Positions 23,179 to 34,425 of a stretch of 64,000 nt of DNA are shown here, one piece after another (the stretch's first letter is position 1; every line of letters starts with the position of its first letter). The stretch lies in the NCBI RefSeq assembly GCF_033118175.1, contig NC_083693.1:23404481-23468480 (forward strand), read 5' to 3'. The stretch comes from Dama dama. Lineage: Eukaryota; Chordata; Mammalia; Artiodactyla; Cervidae. A model generated the notes under the pieces. That model had not been told where the DNA came from and made no database searches. It was given only the letters and a program-made list of their open reading frames with translations. The translations under genes were made by a program, and so were the position numbers.

Positions 23179-23523
23179 GGCTTCCCTGATAGCTCAGCTG
23201 GTAAAGAATCCGCCTGCAATGCAGGAGACCTCGCTTGATTCCTGGGTTGGGAAGATCCCCTGGAGAAGGAATAGGCTACCCACTCCAGTATTCTTGGGCT
23301 TCCCTAGTGGTTCAGTTGGTTAAGAATCCACCTGCAATGTGGGAGACCTAGGTTTGATCCCTGGGTTGGGAAGAGCCCCTGGAGAAAGGCGTGGCAACCC
23401 ACTCCAGTATTCCTGCCCAGAGAATTCCATGGACAGAGGTGACTGGCAGGCTATAGTCAGTGGGGTCGCAAGGAGTCAGACACGACTGAGTGACTAAACA
23501 CACACACACACACACAGACATAC
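23179..23523 (+). mobile_element. tandem Bov-tA SINE with (CA)n tail and 13-bp TSD
   Basis: Two tRNA-like heads (23179 and about 23297) each followed by Bov-A sequence, then a (CA)n tail at about 23498-23516. The perfect direct repeat actacccttgggg at 23166-23178 and 23524-23536 shows that the whole dimer inserted as one unit. Confidence 0.95.
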
Positions 23524-23628
23524 ACTACCCTTGGGGCTCCAGGGAGAGAATGAAAATGAGATCCATGGTTTCTGGACTCAGGAGTCAGAAGCTGGGTGGC
23601 CCAGCTGAGGCTGTGTGTACAGTGGCTA

Positions 23629-23870
23629 GGGGCTTGCAGGTGGCTCAGTGGAAAAAGAATCTCCTGCCAGTGCAGGAGGCGCGGGAGACTCAAGTTCAGT
23701 GCCTGGGTCAGGAAGATCCCCTGGAAGAGGAAATGGCAACCCATTCCAGTATTCTTGCCTTTAGAATTCCATGGACAGAGGAGCCTGATGGGCTACAGCT
23801 CATAGGATCACAAAGAGTCGGACATGACTGAAGGGACTTAGCACTCGTGCACACACGCATGCACACGCAC
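23629..23870 (+). mobile_element. Bov-tA SINE
   Basis: Head gcttgcaggtggctcagtgg to tail gaagggacttagcactcg, continuing into an alternating purine-pyrimidine tract (cacacacgcatgcacacgca) that could favour Z-DNA. Confidence 0.9.
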
Positions 23871-23877
23871 ATGCATA

Positions 23878-24080
23878 CGGTGACTACTGCCTCAGGCTCT
23901 GGATCACACGGACCTGGGTTGGAGGCCTCCCTCCATCAGTTACTATCCGTGTGATACTGGGCACATTATTAACCTTGCTGAGCCTCATTTCCCTGTTTTT
24001 GAAATGGTGATTACAGCCCTACCTCACAAGGTTTTTCTGCAGTTTTATAAACAGTATAGATGAATCACGTCACACTGTTA
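23878..24080 (+). mobile_element. MIR SINE
   Basis: ctcaggctctggatcacacgg, gtgatactgggcacattatt, and ctgagcctcatttccctg follow the MIR order on the plus strand, including the weakly conserved 3' region. Confidence 0.8.
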
Positions 24081-24191
24081 TTGGCTATTAGAATACTTGA
24101 AATAATGTTTTCAAAAAACCCCTCAAAGTTCTCTGTCTTCTCAGAAATCCGGTTTTCTTCCTTTGACTTTTCTGCCCTCACTGCCTGAGAG

Positions 24192-24340
24192 AATGTGTGT
24201 GTGTATGTGTGTGTGTGTGTGTGAAGTCACTCAGTTGTGTCTGACTCTTTGTGACCCCATGGACTGTAGCCCACCAGGCTCCTCCATCCATGGGATTTTC
24301 CAGGCAAGAGTACTGGAGTGGGGTGCCATTTCCTTCTCCA
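24192..24340 (-). mobile_element. Bov-A monomer SINE with (GT)n tail
   Basis: A (GT)n tract at 24195-24222 is the reverse-complement tail. The body ends ccatttccttctcc, the Bov-A start in reverse. Near-perfect direct repeats ca[c/t]tgcctgagag lie at 24179-24191 and 24341-24353. Confidence 0.92.
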
Positions 24341-24353
24341 CATTGCCTGAGAG

Positions 24354-25135
24354 GGGAGACCAAGTATGTGCAGAGGAAGAAAGAGTCGTCAGACAGGAAG
24401 AGGAAGTGGAGCTTCCACCATTGTTGGGACAGAGAAATGGGAAGGGAAAGGAGCAAGGGATGTGACACTAATGTTCTTGCTTCCCTCACCCTCCAAATCC
24501 TCGGGGAGGCTGAGGAGGATTTGCAGAAACATCCCATAATTTGGGTGAGTCCCAGCATAGAAGGACTTGCTCCCTGTTTCCCAGAGAGTAGCGCAACAAG
24601 ACCCCAGCCTCTCGGAGGGAACTGGTCTGGTGTGGACCATTACAGAGGGTGGTGGACCGATGGCTGGGGGTGTTTGCCCCTGAGGGAGGGCCCAGCTCCC
24701 TTGTCCCCCAGTTCCTATGTCACCTGGGGCGATGGAAATTCCTGCTTGTTTTGCTCCAGGAAGGACACAAAACACTGTGAGATCCCGATGTCCCTCAAGT
24801 CACTGGGAAGTAGCCCCAGCATGTGGGGACCTAAGTGGGCGCTCATGGCAGGGACTCCAGATGTCAGCTTGGACCTCAGCGGGATTCCCAAGAATCAAAG
24901 GGTAGCCGTTTCCCCTCAGCAAACCCCAGTGCAGGAAGCCCAGTGAGGAGGGGAGAGAAGCTGCCCTAGCAGGGCGCAGGAGGACTCAGGGGATGGTGAG
25001 CCCTTCCTCACTGCCGTGAGGCCATGCCAGCTCCCCTCTGCCCTCAGTGCCAGTTCGGGAGGGAGAAGGGGGAAGGGGAACCCATTGAAAGAAGAGTTGG
25101 GGAAGAGCTGAAAAATTGCTACCTTTATAGTTGGG
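24354..25135. other. unannotated GC-rich DNA
   Basis: A 231-codon plus frame (24251-24946) starts inside the SINE and runs on. The opposite strand is also open for 128 codons. Open frames on both strands point to composition, not coding. No domain recognised. Confidence 0.45.
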
Positions 25136-25404
25136 GACAGGACTTCCCTGGTGGTCCAGTGGTGGAGTCTGCCTGCCAATGACGGGGATTTGATCCCTGG
25201 TCCTGGAAGATCCCACATCCTGTGGGGCAACTAAGCTGGTGCCCCTCCACTGCTGATGCCAGCGTCTCCTGGAGCTGGTGCTCTGCGGGCAGAGAAGCCA
25301 CCTCAGCGAGAAGCCTGACACCTCAGTTAGAGGGCAGCCCCCACTCGCTGCAGCTAAAGTCCACGCATGGCCACGAAGACCCACTGCAGCCAAAAACAGA
25401 GATG
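25136..25404 (+). mobile_element. CHR-type SINE, long form
   Basis: ggacttccctggtggtccag head, gatttgatccctggtcctgg B-box region, then the CHR body with agaagccacctcagcgagaa and final gcagccaaaaaca. A tRNA-Glu-derived cetartiodactyl SINE. Confidence 0.88.
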
Positions 25405-25869
25405 ATGACATTTCCCTCCTCCCCACCCCTGCGGTCTCTAAAATGGGGGCTCAGCTGGAGCAGTTACAGATGTTAACTCTGTGTTATATAAATTTGGATA
25501 GTTATTATAATAATATTATACAGAATATGAATTGTATACAAAACAACGATGTTTTTGATGTAATTGTTAGTATACAGAAACAACGATGCATGGTGGCAAG
25601 GGTCATGTGAGAGGCAAGGACCGCACATAAACAGGGGGCCTTGATAAGTCCCATCAAGACAGTGTCTCTTGAGTGTCTCCTGCCTCTGTCGAATCCCTCT
25701 AAGGGGGCCCACTGGCAACCGCCTGCCCCAAAACCTCAGTGACCACAGCCTAGCTCCTCTGTCTTTCAGCTTCTGGCTTCACCCCTTTACCTGGACCTGT
25801 TTGGAATGGTGACCTGAATTCACCCTCTCTTTCCTGGCCCACTGGATGCTTCCTTCCAGTGTATATCTG
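25405..25869. other. unannotated DNA
   Basis: An AT-rich patch at 25480-25580 with imperfect attat repeats, then GC-richer unique sequence. No gene. Confidence 0.45.
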
Positions 25870-27150
25870 CTTTGCTTCTATGGGAAACCACCTCTGAAAT
25901 CATAACATTTCAGACATCCCATTCTCTGATCACAACCTTGCCCCCCCGCTCAGGTTTGTCATCAGTCACATGCTTCTTCCTTCCGACAGCCTGTCCCTTG
26001 ATCTCTCTATTTCCCTCTGTCCATCAGCAACTCCCATCCTTCCTGCCTGGAGTCTGGGATCCATGCGGGGTGTCAGCCACTGTCTTGCCAGCATCCTCAA
26101 CTCAAGCCCCTTCATCTAGCCCTTCTGGCAAAACCCCAGCTATGGGTTCACCTCTTGGCCCTTTCTGCTACATTGTAAAGAGAAAAAAAAAAAAAAAAGA
26201 CACAGCCTGCAAATTGGGGCCAAGATAAATTCCCAGTAATCAATCAGAAGCAACTGACGCTGCTATGGACAACTTCTCTTTCTCCTGATCGCTCTCTGCC
26301 CCCATTCTTCACAGTGGCTTTTGGCTTTTTGTTTTCTTTTACAAATTCCTCCTCTGTTATATTTATTTATATTACTTATTTATGGTGGCACTGGGGCTTT
26401 GTTGCTGTGCGAGGGCTTTCTCTAGTTTCGGTGAGTGGCAGCGACTCCCTAGTTGTGGTGTGCAGACTTCTCATTGCGGGGTTGCATGTGTTGCAGAGCG
26501 TGGGTTCCAGGTACATGGGCTTCAGTCTCTGTGGCTCATGGGCTTAGCCGCCCCGCAGCATGTGGAATCTTCCCTGACCAGAGATCGAACCCACGTCTCC
26601 TGCATTGGCAGGTGGATTCTTTACCACTGGACCACCAGGGAAGTCCCACAGTGGTTTCAACTGATCACACCTATACCCACCCTGTCTCAGCGGGTGATTG
26701 TACTTACGCTCTACCTCCAGAGGAAGAAACACCACAGTCCAGCATCCTCAAAACATCCTCAGACTCCCTCACACCTTCCCACGGATTTATCCCTCAATGG
26801 ACCACTTCTGCTTTCCCTCTGCATCCCAGACTGCACCATCCCTGTGCCTTGGACTTCATTCCTTCCGCCTCCTCTGTTTCCTTGCTCTATCCCCACTGTG
26901 GCCCCACACCTTCAACATCTTCTCTCCTGCCTCTGTCCCGCCACATGCAAAGATTCTGAAATCATCCCCACCCTAAAAATAGAAATAAATAGAAAACAAC
27001 CTCTCTTGGCTCTGCATCTCCCCTCTAGCTGCTGGTCCTATCCTCCTTTCTTTTCTTGAAATAGTGGTTTTTCACTCTTCGCTTCCACTTCCTCATTTTC
27101 ACCCACCCCTGCAGCTCTGCAATGCGTTATAATCCCACCACCCCTTTGAC
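25870..27150 (+). mobile_element. probable L2 LINE body
   Basis: Pyrimidine-rich plus-strand sequence resembling ancient L2. It includes a cattctctgatcacaacctt segment (25919-25938) similar to the Ser-Asp-His end of the LINE endonuclease. Heavily degraded, with an A-tract at 26181-26198 and a CHR insertion. The assignment is uncertain. Confidence 0.4.
26321..26646 (-). mobile_element. CHR-type SINE with 11-bp TSD
   Basis: Reverse CHR: T-rich tail at left, head ending ggaccaccagggaagtcc at right. Flanked by cacagtgg[c/t]tt at 26310-26320 and 26647-26657. Confidence 0.92.
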
Positions 27151-27159
27151 AGGGCTCTG

Positions 27160-27371
27160 CTGCTGCTGCTTAATCACTTCAGTCGTGTCTGACTCTGTGT
27201 GACCCTATAGACCATAGCCCATCAGGCTCCTCTGTCCATGGGGATTATCCAGGCAAGAATACTGTAGTGGGTTGCCGTACCCACCTCCAGGGGATTTTCC
27301 TGACCCAGGGATCAAACCTGCATCTTTTATGTCTCCTGCATTAGCAGGTGGGTTCTTTACCACTAGCATAA
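27160..27371 (-). mobile_element. Bov-tA SINE
   Basis: Reverse-oriented: cacttcagtcgtgtctgac at left, gtgggttctttaccactagc at right. Sits between two L2-like segments. Confidence 0.92.
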
Positions 27372-27990
27372 GTATCTCCAGTGTCTTTGAACTTCCCTCC
27401 ACCTCCATTTCTGTGTTCAAATCCAGGTTCCATCATCTCTTGCCTGAGCGACACAGTAATCCCTTAAGTGAAGTTCTATTTGCACTCTTGCTACCCTCCA
27501 GCCCCTTCTCCACAAGGCAGAGTAATTCACCCCGGAAGTTGATGCTGTTCCCCTCCTCCACCTGCTCCTGTGGTTTCCATGTAAAGCCCATTCTCTTGGT
27601 CCTGGCTTTGGGATTCCACTCTGGCCTGCACCTACCTCCCAGCCCAGCGTATGCCCTCTATCCAACTACGCTACACTTTTTCCCTGCCCATCTGTGCCAG
27701 TCTCTGTGATCTCAGAGCTTTGCTGCACTCTTTTTTCTGCCTGGAACATTCTTGACACCCACACAGCCCCTGTTGGGTCCCTGGGATAGCTTTCCATGGC
27801 TACCTGTGCTTCTTCAATCATAGATCTAGCACAGGCCAGTTGTAACTGAGGTTTAATTTTCTGTTTCCCCAAGTAGACTGTAAGCTTCAGGAAAGCCAGG
27901 CCTGATTTGGTATTGTTCTCTTTTTCGATGTTGAGCGTGGTGCTGTCTCAGCAGACAGCAAGCAATATTTATTGGGCTGAATTGCCATGA
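27372..27990 (+). mobile_element. L2 LINE 3' region
   Basis: Order of L2 3' landmarks: catcatctcttgcctgagc, cttttttctgcctggaac, tagactgtaagcttcagg and a final caatatttattgggctgaa. Plus strand, degraded. Confidence 0.65.
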
Positions 27991-28826
27991 CCCTCCCCCA
28001 GCCCACTGTGCTTTAGGGTCTCAGGGACACCATCTGGACTATTTAGACATCTCTAGCATGTAAGGAAAAATCAGCTCCTATTCACAGGAGCCCCAGGTGC
28101 GTGTTTTCATATCACTGGTGGGGCTCATCCTTGGTGATGTTCTCTCTCCCTCACATGGTTTTGGGAGAAATCAAACTGGCACAATACTGGTTTTCTCTGA
28201 GTGGCTGGAGAATGATTCTACATCTATCCTGAGCTCTGGATCTAGTTCCCATGCTCATCATCCAAGCCCTTAGCTGGGCCAGACCCTACAGAACCCACGA
28301 CCATGAACTCAAACAACAGTGTACCTATAAGACCCATACCTTATGCTCCCGGCAGCTTCCTGCCTGCCGCCTTTCCAGACACTAACGACGACCTATAGGG
28401 ATGGGTTGGGGCAGAGGTCAGAAGATCTTTGATGGCTAATGAATCCAGATAATTAGAGATGAGGCCATGTTACTAATACAGCATAAGAGGCAGATAAAGA
28501 GCCTCAGGCATGGCAAAATCCCGGATGCCCTCACCTCTTGCCCAGCTTCTTTCTGCCTCTTCCACTGCCTTCTTCCCGGTCTTTTAACTTAAACTCTGAT
28601 TCCCAGGTCTGTGCCCTCTGCATGGATCTTAGACTTTAGGATTTCCTCTCTCCCTTTTGCTGGCCTGGATATCATAGCAAGCACCCAGCTCCTGCAAGTT
28701 CATTATCGCATCAGCCTGCCCTTGCCCAACCCCACGAATGGGGTTGGGGAAAGTGAACGTGTGTGTGAGACAGAGCAGCTTAAGGAGTTTGCTTTGCGGT
28801 CTATAAGGCTTCTCTCTCCTTTGTCC
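27991..28826. other. unannotated DNA
   Basis: No ruminant repeat or gene recognised. Confidence 0.45.
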
Positions 28827-29072
28827 TTTTTTAAAAAATTATTGGAGTATATTTGCTTTACAATGCTGTGTTAGTTTTTGATATACAGCAGAGTCAATCG
28901 GCTCTACATATACACACAGCCCCTCTTGTCTGGACTTCCTTCCTGTTTCGGCCATCACAGAGCATTGAGTAGAGTGCCCTGTGCAGTACAGGCTCTCATT
29001 AGTTATCTATTTTTAGAAATAGCATCAATTGTGTATGTATGTCAATCCAAGTCCCCCAATTCACCCCCTGAC
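28827..29072 (-). mobile_element. L1 3'-end fragment
   Basis: ttattggagtatatttgctt, tacaatgctgtgttag, gagcattgagtagagtgcc and tctcattagttatctatt are the reverse-complement L1 3' UTR. Confidence 0.85.
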
Positions 29073-30189
29073 TTCTCCTTCCCTCGGTCCCGCGACAGGA
29101 CTGTCAGAGGCCCTTTTCAGACCCTCTGCTTCGCTGGCTTCACTGTCCTCCTTGCTCCTCCATCCTCACCACATTTCAGGACTCTGGCTGCTACATGCGG
29201 TTCCTGCTCCTATAATGCCATTCCCACCGCCTCTGCTTTGCCAACTCCTGCCTGTCCTTTGGGAATCAGCACCAGTGCCCCTTCCCACCGCTGCAGGCAG
29301 AGATGGACGTGCCCTCCCTCCTAAACTAGCAACACCCCCACGGAGCCCAATTAGAGCTCCTGCCATATTGTGGCCAGGGATTGTTTGCTGCTCTCTCTCC
29401 CTGACTCAAATGTCAGCTTGCTCACCAAGTCTCACTCCCGCCTGGATTGCCCATGCCCAGCCCGTGATTGGTGCTCAGCATCTGTTACAATTATTCCTAG
29501 ACAAAGAGCAGAAAAGTCCCCACCCAGGAAGCCTCACTCAGCCTTGGGCAAGTAGGGGAAGTGGTCCTCAGAGACTTAGCGGGAGGCAGCCTCCCTCCCC
29601 ACTCGTCTTCCGCCTGCTCCCACTTCTTTTGTGATTTAATTGGGATTTGGTGCTTCAGCCTCTTGGCCGGCCCCTTTAGAAAGAGAGTCATCAGTGGTGA
29701 AAGCCCTCCACATCACTCACACCAACAGGGCTTGCTGAAACGATGCCCATGGTCCTGCCTTCCTGGCCTCTCCACCACCTGAGCCAAGTGCCCGGGAACT
29801 GGCTATTCGATGTCCCTGCACCTGGCGGGGGCATTATCTTGGCGGTATTGGAGCTTAGGAAATTAATGAAGAAGGAACGAAAGGCCCCGGGGTCTCAGAC
29901 TCTCAGTCAGGGGCTGGGTGACCCCTGAAGTGGGCAGTATTAGGGAGCTAATTTGCTGATCGGGGAAGCTCAGCTGTTCCCAGTCCTGTGAGCCCCGCAT
30001 TGCTTTCTCCTCGTGCCAGACCACGAGCTGCTGGCCAAGAGGCAGCAGGCACGTTGCTGCAAATGCCAAGCAGGGGCAGCTGTGCCAAGATTTGCAGGAA
30101 CAGATGATTCCTTCACAGTCCAAGAGGCTTAACCCATCCGGCTACCCTCACTGATTTGAAAGGAAATCTGGAAGGAAACCATTGCTATT
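29073..30189. other. unannotated GC-rich DNA
   Basis: A 201-codon frame begins inside the L1 fragment (29029) and runs to 29634. It is Pro/Leu/Ser rich with no domain. Part (29140-29480) may be degraded L2. Not called as a gene. Confidence 0.4.
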
Positions 30190-30425
30190 AGTCGCCAACC
30201 ATGTGCCAGGTACTTTGCATGGTTTACTTCCCTTCATCTGCCCCCAAACTCTGCGGCCGTTCCCTAACGTCCCATCTGGTAGAGGAGAAACCGGAGCTCC
30301 TGAGGGTGGTCGGTCTCACAGTCTGGCCACCTCTTACTATTCCACAGGTTGTGTCCGGCACAAGGGCGTTGGCCCAATGGACAAATGGGGACTGAAATCT
30401 AGCCACATTCTGGTTGCCAAGGTAT
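30190..30425 (-). mobile_element. MIR-like SINE
   Basis: ccatgtgccaggtactttgc, ggtagaggagaaaccgg and gggactgaaatctagcc follow the reverse MIR layout. Diverged. Confidence 0.55.
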
Positions 30426-30489
30426 GTTGAGCGTGCCTTTTCCCAGAGACTGGCCACGACCCTGCTTCACAGCTAAGTCTACAGCTACC

Positions 30490-30643
30490 CTTGAGTTGGA
30501 TGATGGTTGGAGGGTATCACTGACTCAATGGACATGAGTTTGAGCAAACTCTGGGAGATGAAGGACGGGGAAGCCTGGGGTGCTGCCGTCCACGGGGGCG
30601 CAAGAGTCGGACACGACTTGGTGACTGCATAGCAACAACACTC
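30490..30643 (+). mobile_element. BovB 3'-tail fragment
   Basis: tatcactgactcaatggac to acttggtgactgcatagc then aacaaca: the last about 150 bp of BovB, extreme 5' truncation. Confidence 0.85.
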
Positions 30644-30699
30644 GAGATGCTTTAAATCCTCAATTGGCTACCCCACCTCCCTCTATATTTCAGTCCGAA

Positions 30700-31690
30700 G
30701 AGCAAACGCCAGACTCAGGCGAAGGCAATACAAGTAGAAACAGGTGGAGACTCGGGTCTGCAAGGAACAAGGATCCGTTTGATCTTGGGTGGCCTCGGCC
30801 AGCAGCGGCTTTGGTTCCTGGCTCGAGATTGAAGCCAGGTCTCAGCACTGAGAGTTGAATCTTAGCTGCTAGACCGGTGGGCAGTGACAAAGCCCTGACC
30901 CTTCAGCTTTGCAGAAAAGACTTCCCCCAAAGACAGAAAGTAGCGAGACAAATTAAGTGTTTATTAGGAGGAAAAAGAGTATAGTATGTGTCGACAGACA
31001 CACAGGCTGACTCAGAGAGTCGCCCACTCATGGTAGTTTAAATCACTTATATGGGGCATTTCTTCCTGGTTTCCTCTGGCCAATCGTTTTGCTTTGCCTA
31101 GTTCTGAGCCTCTTGGGCTTCCCAAGTGGCGCTAGTGGTAAAGAACCCGCCTGCAAGCACAGGAGACCTTAGAGATGCGAGTTTGATCCCAGGGTTGAGA
31201 AGTTCCCCGGGTTGAGAAGATCCGCTGGATGAGGGCATGGCAACCCACTCCTGTATTCTTGCCTGGAGAATCTCATGGACAGAGGAGCCTGCCGGGCTAC
31301 AGTCCATAGGGTTGCAAAGAGTTGGGCATGACTGAAGTGACTTAGCACGCAGGAGCCTCTGTTTATCTCAGGATCCTCCCATGTGTGAACACCCATCTTG
31401 CAGCCAAGATGGATTCCAGTGAAGAAGCCTATGGGTAGGTTGACATCACTCCCCTTTTGGCCTCCAGGGAGATTTCTATTCAGGAAGATCTTGACTTTGA
31501 GAAATATGTGATCTCTCATCTCCTATCTGGGCAAGACTCAACCTCTTCTCTTGACTGGTATTTAGGAGTTTCTGTCCAAAAAAACTCCAGCAGCTGCTTA
31601 CTTGGAGGGTGGGGGTGGGGGCTTGAGGGGGAGGCGGTTACGGAATGTACCTCCTGCCTCCCATTGATCTAGTTTCTCTCTGCCATTTTA
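30700..31690 (-). mobile_element. ERV LTR region, minus strand, split by SINE
   Basis: Non-coding sequence I recognise as a ruminant ERV LTR in reverse: tgtttattaggaggaaaaag near 30959 (reverse of a poly-A signal region), agccaagatggattccag, and ccaaaaaaactccagcagc. Interrupted by a Bov-tA at 31114-31352. Boundaries are approximate. No viral coding sequence recognised next to it. Confidence 0.6.
31114..31352 (+). mobile_element. Bov-tA SINE with 8-bp TSD
   Basis: Full-length, with a short internal duplication (ggttgagaag twice near 31190-31220). Direct repeats gagcctct at 31106-31113 and 31353-31360. Inserted in the LTR, so younger. Confidence 0.93.
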
Positions 31691-32190
31691 TTTCTTCTAA
31701 TCATGACTTGATAATTTGTGAGTCGCACCCAGCTGCTTCTCATTTTTCAATGTAAACTTCTTTGGGCTGCATTTGGGTGGGACTGGGAGACAGAGACACA
31801 TATCTTCATATCACCTTTGCTTTTAAAAAACAAACAAACAAACAATCATCAATATTAATACACCTTCAATACCAGAGTTGTCTTGGGCACAAGGCAGCTA
31901 GCTTGATTGGTTTCCCCACAGCTGATAAAATTGGGGTTTGGAGGTCAGCGTCTTCATGGAATTGCTATAAATAATACAGCAAAGCCTAGCTGAACACAGT
32001 GCCAATGCTCGTTTCCTTCCTGCCTTATTATTGCCGCAGCCTCTGCCTCCATCTCTACCCTCTCCAGCCCATCCTACAGACCTCTGACAGATAAGCCTTC
32101 ATAAGTCAGTTTGTTCATTGTTTTTCTTCTTAACTCAGAAGCTTCAAGGGAGTCCGTGTTGCTCAGAGGATGAAACACTAACTTCATCCA
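31691..32190. other. unannotated DNA
   Basis: Contains a short (CAAA)n tract at about 31829-31846. No gene or other repeat recognised. Confidence 0.45.
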
Positions 32191-32191
32191 A

Positions 32192-32370
32192 AAGTGGCTT
32201 TCAAAGTGTGGTCCCCAGACCAGAAGCATCAATGTTCTCTGACAACTTGTTAGAAATGCAAAAAGGTTTAGGGCTTCACTCAAGATCTCCTGAATGAGAA
32301 ACCTTGGCGATGGGGTCCAGTCATTTGTATTGGAACAGCCTTCTAGGTATTTCTGACTCTAAAGTTTGAG
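32192..32370 (-). mobile_element. MER5A hAT element, interrupted
   Basis: ggctttcaaagtgtggtccc, cttgttagaaatgcaaaaag, and the terminal actctaaagtttga match reverse MER5A nearly end to end. The BovB tail that follows inserted exactly at the terminus. Confidence 0.85.
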
Positions 32371-32458
32371 CTCCGGGAGTTGGTGATGGACAGGGAAGCC
32401 TGGCATGCTACAGTCCATGGGGTCACAAAGAGTCAGACACGACTGAGCGACTGAACTG
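32370..32458 (+). mobile_element. minimal BovB tail insertion with 9-bp TSD
   Basis: Only about 89 bp of BovB 3' end (gctccgggagttggtgatgg to gcgactgaactg). Flanked by aaagtttga at 32361-32369 and 32459-32467. Confidence 0.9.
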
Positions 32459-32560
32459 AAAGTTTGAAATCCTGACTTACTACCTGTTCGTTACCTTCCA
32501 CTCAAACCAAATCTACCCTCTCCTTGCTCCTGGTCATGTGTTGTTTAATAATTTTTTTCA

Positions 32561-32772
32561 GGTTTTCCAGGTGGTAAAGAATCCATTTGCCAATGCAGGA
32601 GACGCAAGAGACGTGGGTTCAATCCCTGGGTTGGGAAGATCCCCTGGAGGAGGGCATGGCAACCCTCTCCAGTATTCTGGCCTGGAAAGTCCCATGGACG
32701 GTGGAGTCTGGCGGGCTATAGTCCATAGGGTCAGAAGGAGGCAGACACGACTGAGTGACTGAGCACACACAT
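32561..32772 (+). mobile_element. Bov-tA SINE
   Basis: Head aggttttccaggtggtaaag (lacking the usual ctcag piece), B box gggttcaatccctgg, Bov-A core, and tail gactgagtgactgagc then acacaca. Confidence 0.92.
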
Positions 32773-32960
32773 GGTTGATTTACATGTTATGTTAATTTCT
32801 GCCATAGAGCAAAGTGATTCAGTTGCATATATATATTCTTTTAAATTATGGTTTATCACAGGATGTTGAATATAGAGTTCCCTGTCCTATAGAGTAGGAG
32901 CTTGTTTATCTATTTTATATGAAAGAGTTTGCATCTGTATTTAATCATCTTCATCTCTGC
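32773..32960 (-). mobile_element. L1 3'-end fragment
   Basis: gccatagagcaaagtgattc, agttccctgtcctatagag and gtttatctattttatatg are the reverse-complement L1 3' UTR. Confidence 0.75.
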
Positions 32961-33778
32961 TCTTATGGTGCTCATGGGTGATAGCAGCAGCTGGTTTTCT
33001 CCCTAACCTCCATCCTCCTTGTCTTTATTGCCAATAGATCTGTATTATGAAGCCATTGTTGTGCCTAGATGACACCATTTTCTTTGCATCTAGGAGTGGT
33101 CACAGGATTAAACTTGAGCTGATGATTTTAAGTGGAAGTTTAGAGGGAGGGACTTCTGAGAAGGAAGGTCATTGGGGCAAGCCCCTTTTTGTCTTTTCAC
33201 TTTTTTCTCTTTCTCCCAACTGCTACCTGGAATATGGATAGAATGGCTGGAGCTGTAGCAGCCTTCTGGGACCTTTAAGGGGAAACCTTGATGGGAAGGC
33301 TACCACAGCCAAGCAGAAAGATAGAAAAAGCAAGGGTTCTTTGAAGCCACCACGGCAGCCCTGGAATCCCTCATAGGAGACAGAAAATCTCTGTTAATAG
33401 CAACCAAAAGCAATTTCTAACGTAAAATGTGTTTGAAATTTCTCTTTGTTTATGCATATCCAACCTGTTCTTTAAGGCATAGTCTTTTTGCATCCTAATC
33501 ATTTAACAAACACTGGGGAGCATCTCCTCTGTGCCAGGCCCTGAGAAGTTCCCATGAATGACATGTGAGCTCAGAAACATCCAGGCTGATGTGACTGAGG
33601 ACTTGTCTCTTTCCCTTGAGTCTGTGAGCCTGTATGCCCTTTAAGGGCAGAGCCTCTGACTCATCCATCTTTGGATATTAACTCCTACATGGAGCCTGAT
33701 GCCTGGGAGGGGCCTAGTAAAAAGCTGTGGCATGAAAGAGTGACTGTCATAGATTCCTCTAGCAGCTTCATCTGAGTC
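32961..33778. other. unannotated DNA, old repeat traces
   Basis: About 33480-33725 has L2/MIR-like phrases (cctctgtgccaggccctgag; ctttaagggcagagcctc). No gene. Confidence 0.4.
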
Positions 33779-33786
33779 CTCTAGTC

Positions 33787-34212
33787 CAGCGGCCCCCAGC
33801 CTTTTTGGTACCAGGAACTGGTTTTCTGGAAGACAATTTTTCCATGGACCAGGGCTGGTTGGGGGAGGAGGGATGGTTTGGGGGATGAGTCAAGTGCATT
33901 ATATTTATTGTGTACTTTATTTCTATTGAGCTTCCCTGGTGGATCAGATGGTAAAGCATCTGCCTGCAATGCTGGAGACCTGGGTTCTATCCCTGGGTCA
34001 GGAAGATTCCCCTGGAGAAGGAAATGGCAACCTACTCCAGTACTCTTGCCTGGAAAATCCCATGGATGGAGGAGCCTGGTAGGCTACAGTCCATGGGGTT
34101 GCAAAGAGTCAGACACGACTCAGCGACTTCACTCACATTTTATTTTTATTACTATGACATCAGCTCCACCTTAGGTCATCAGGCATTAGATTCCCAAGAC
34201 TGGGGACCCCTA
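33787..34212 (+). mobile_element. non-autonomous hAT element with 8-bp TSD
   Basis: The left end cagcggcccccagcctttt and right end tggggacccct are imperfect inverted repeats. They are flanked by ctctagtc (33779-33786) and ccctagtc (34213-34220), an 8-bp duplication typical of hAT. A Bov-tA lies inside. The family name is not assigned here. Confidence 0.8.
33929..34138 (+). mobile_element. Bov-tA SINE in hAT element
   Basis: Full-length. Direct repeats tttatttctatt (33917-33928) and tttatttttatt (34139-34150) flank it. Confidence 0.93.
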
Positions 34213-34224
34213 CCCTAGTCTACA

Positions 34225-34425
34225 TTGGTCAAATGGGAAGTGACATTTACTAAGAACCTACTTTATGTCACATTAGGCAATTTTTTCCACTCACAGTTTC
34301 ATTCCTTCCTCCTAGCCACCCAGCAACATTTGAGTCATCATCCTCCTGTACATTTGAGGATATTGAGTCTTGTTGAGATAGAAATGACATGTGTGCTCAT
34401 TATAGCTTAGCTGGTAGCTGATAGA
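34225..34425 (-). mobile_element. MIR-like SINE
   Basis: tactaagaacctactttatg, then a gaggatattgagtcttgttg segment and agctggtagctgatag, consistent with diverged reverse MIR. Confidence 0.55.

Noticed and set aside
24251..24946. 231-codon plus-strand open frame
   Set aside because: Starts inside a Bov-A SINE, the opposite strand is also open, and no domain or codon signal is visible.
26382..27059. 225-codon plus-strand open frame
   Set aside because: Begins within a CHR SINE and continues through L2-like pyrimidine-rich DNA. Composition effect.
29029..29634. 201-codon Pro/Leu/Ser-rich open frame
   Set aside because: Starts in an L1 fragment. Low-complexity composition, no recognisable domain, no splice context.
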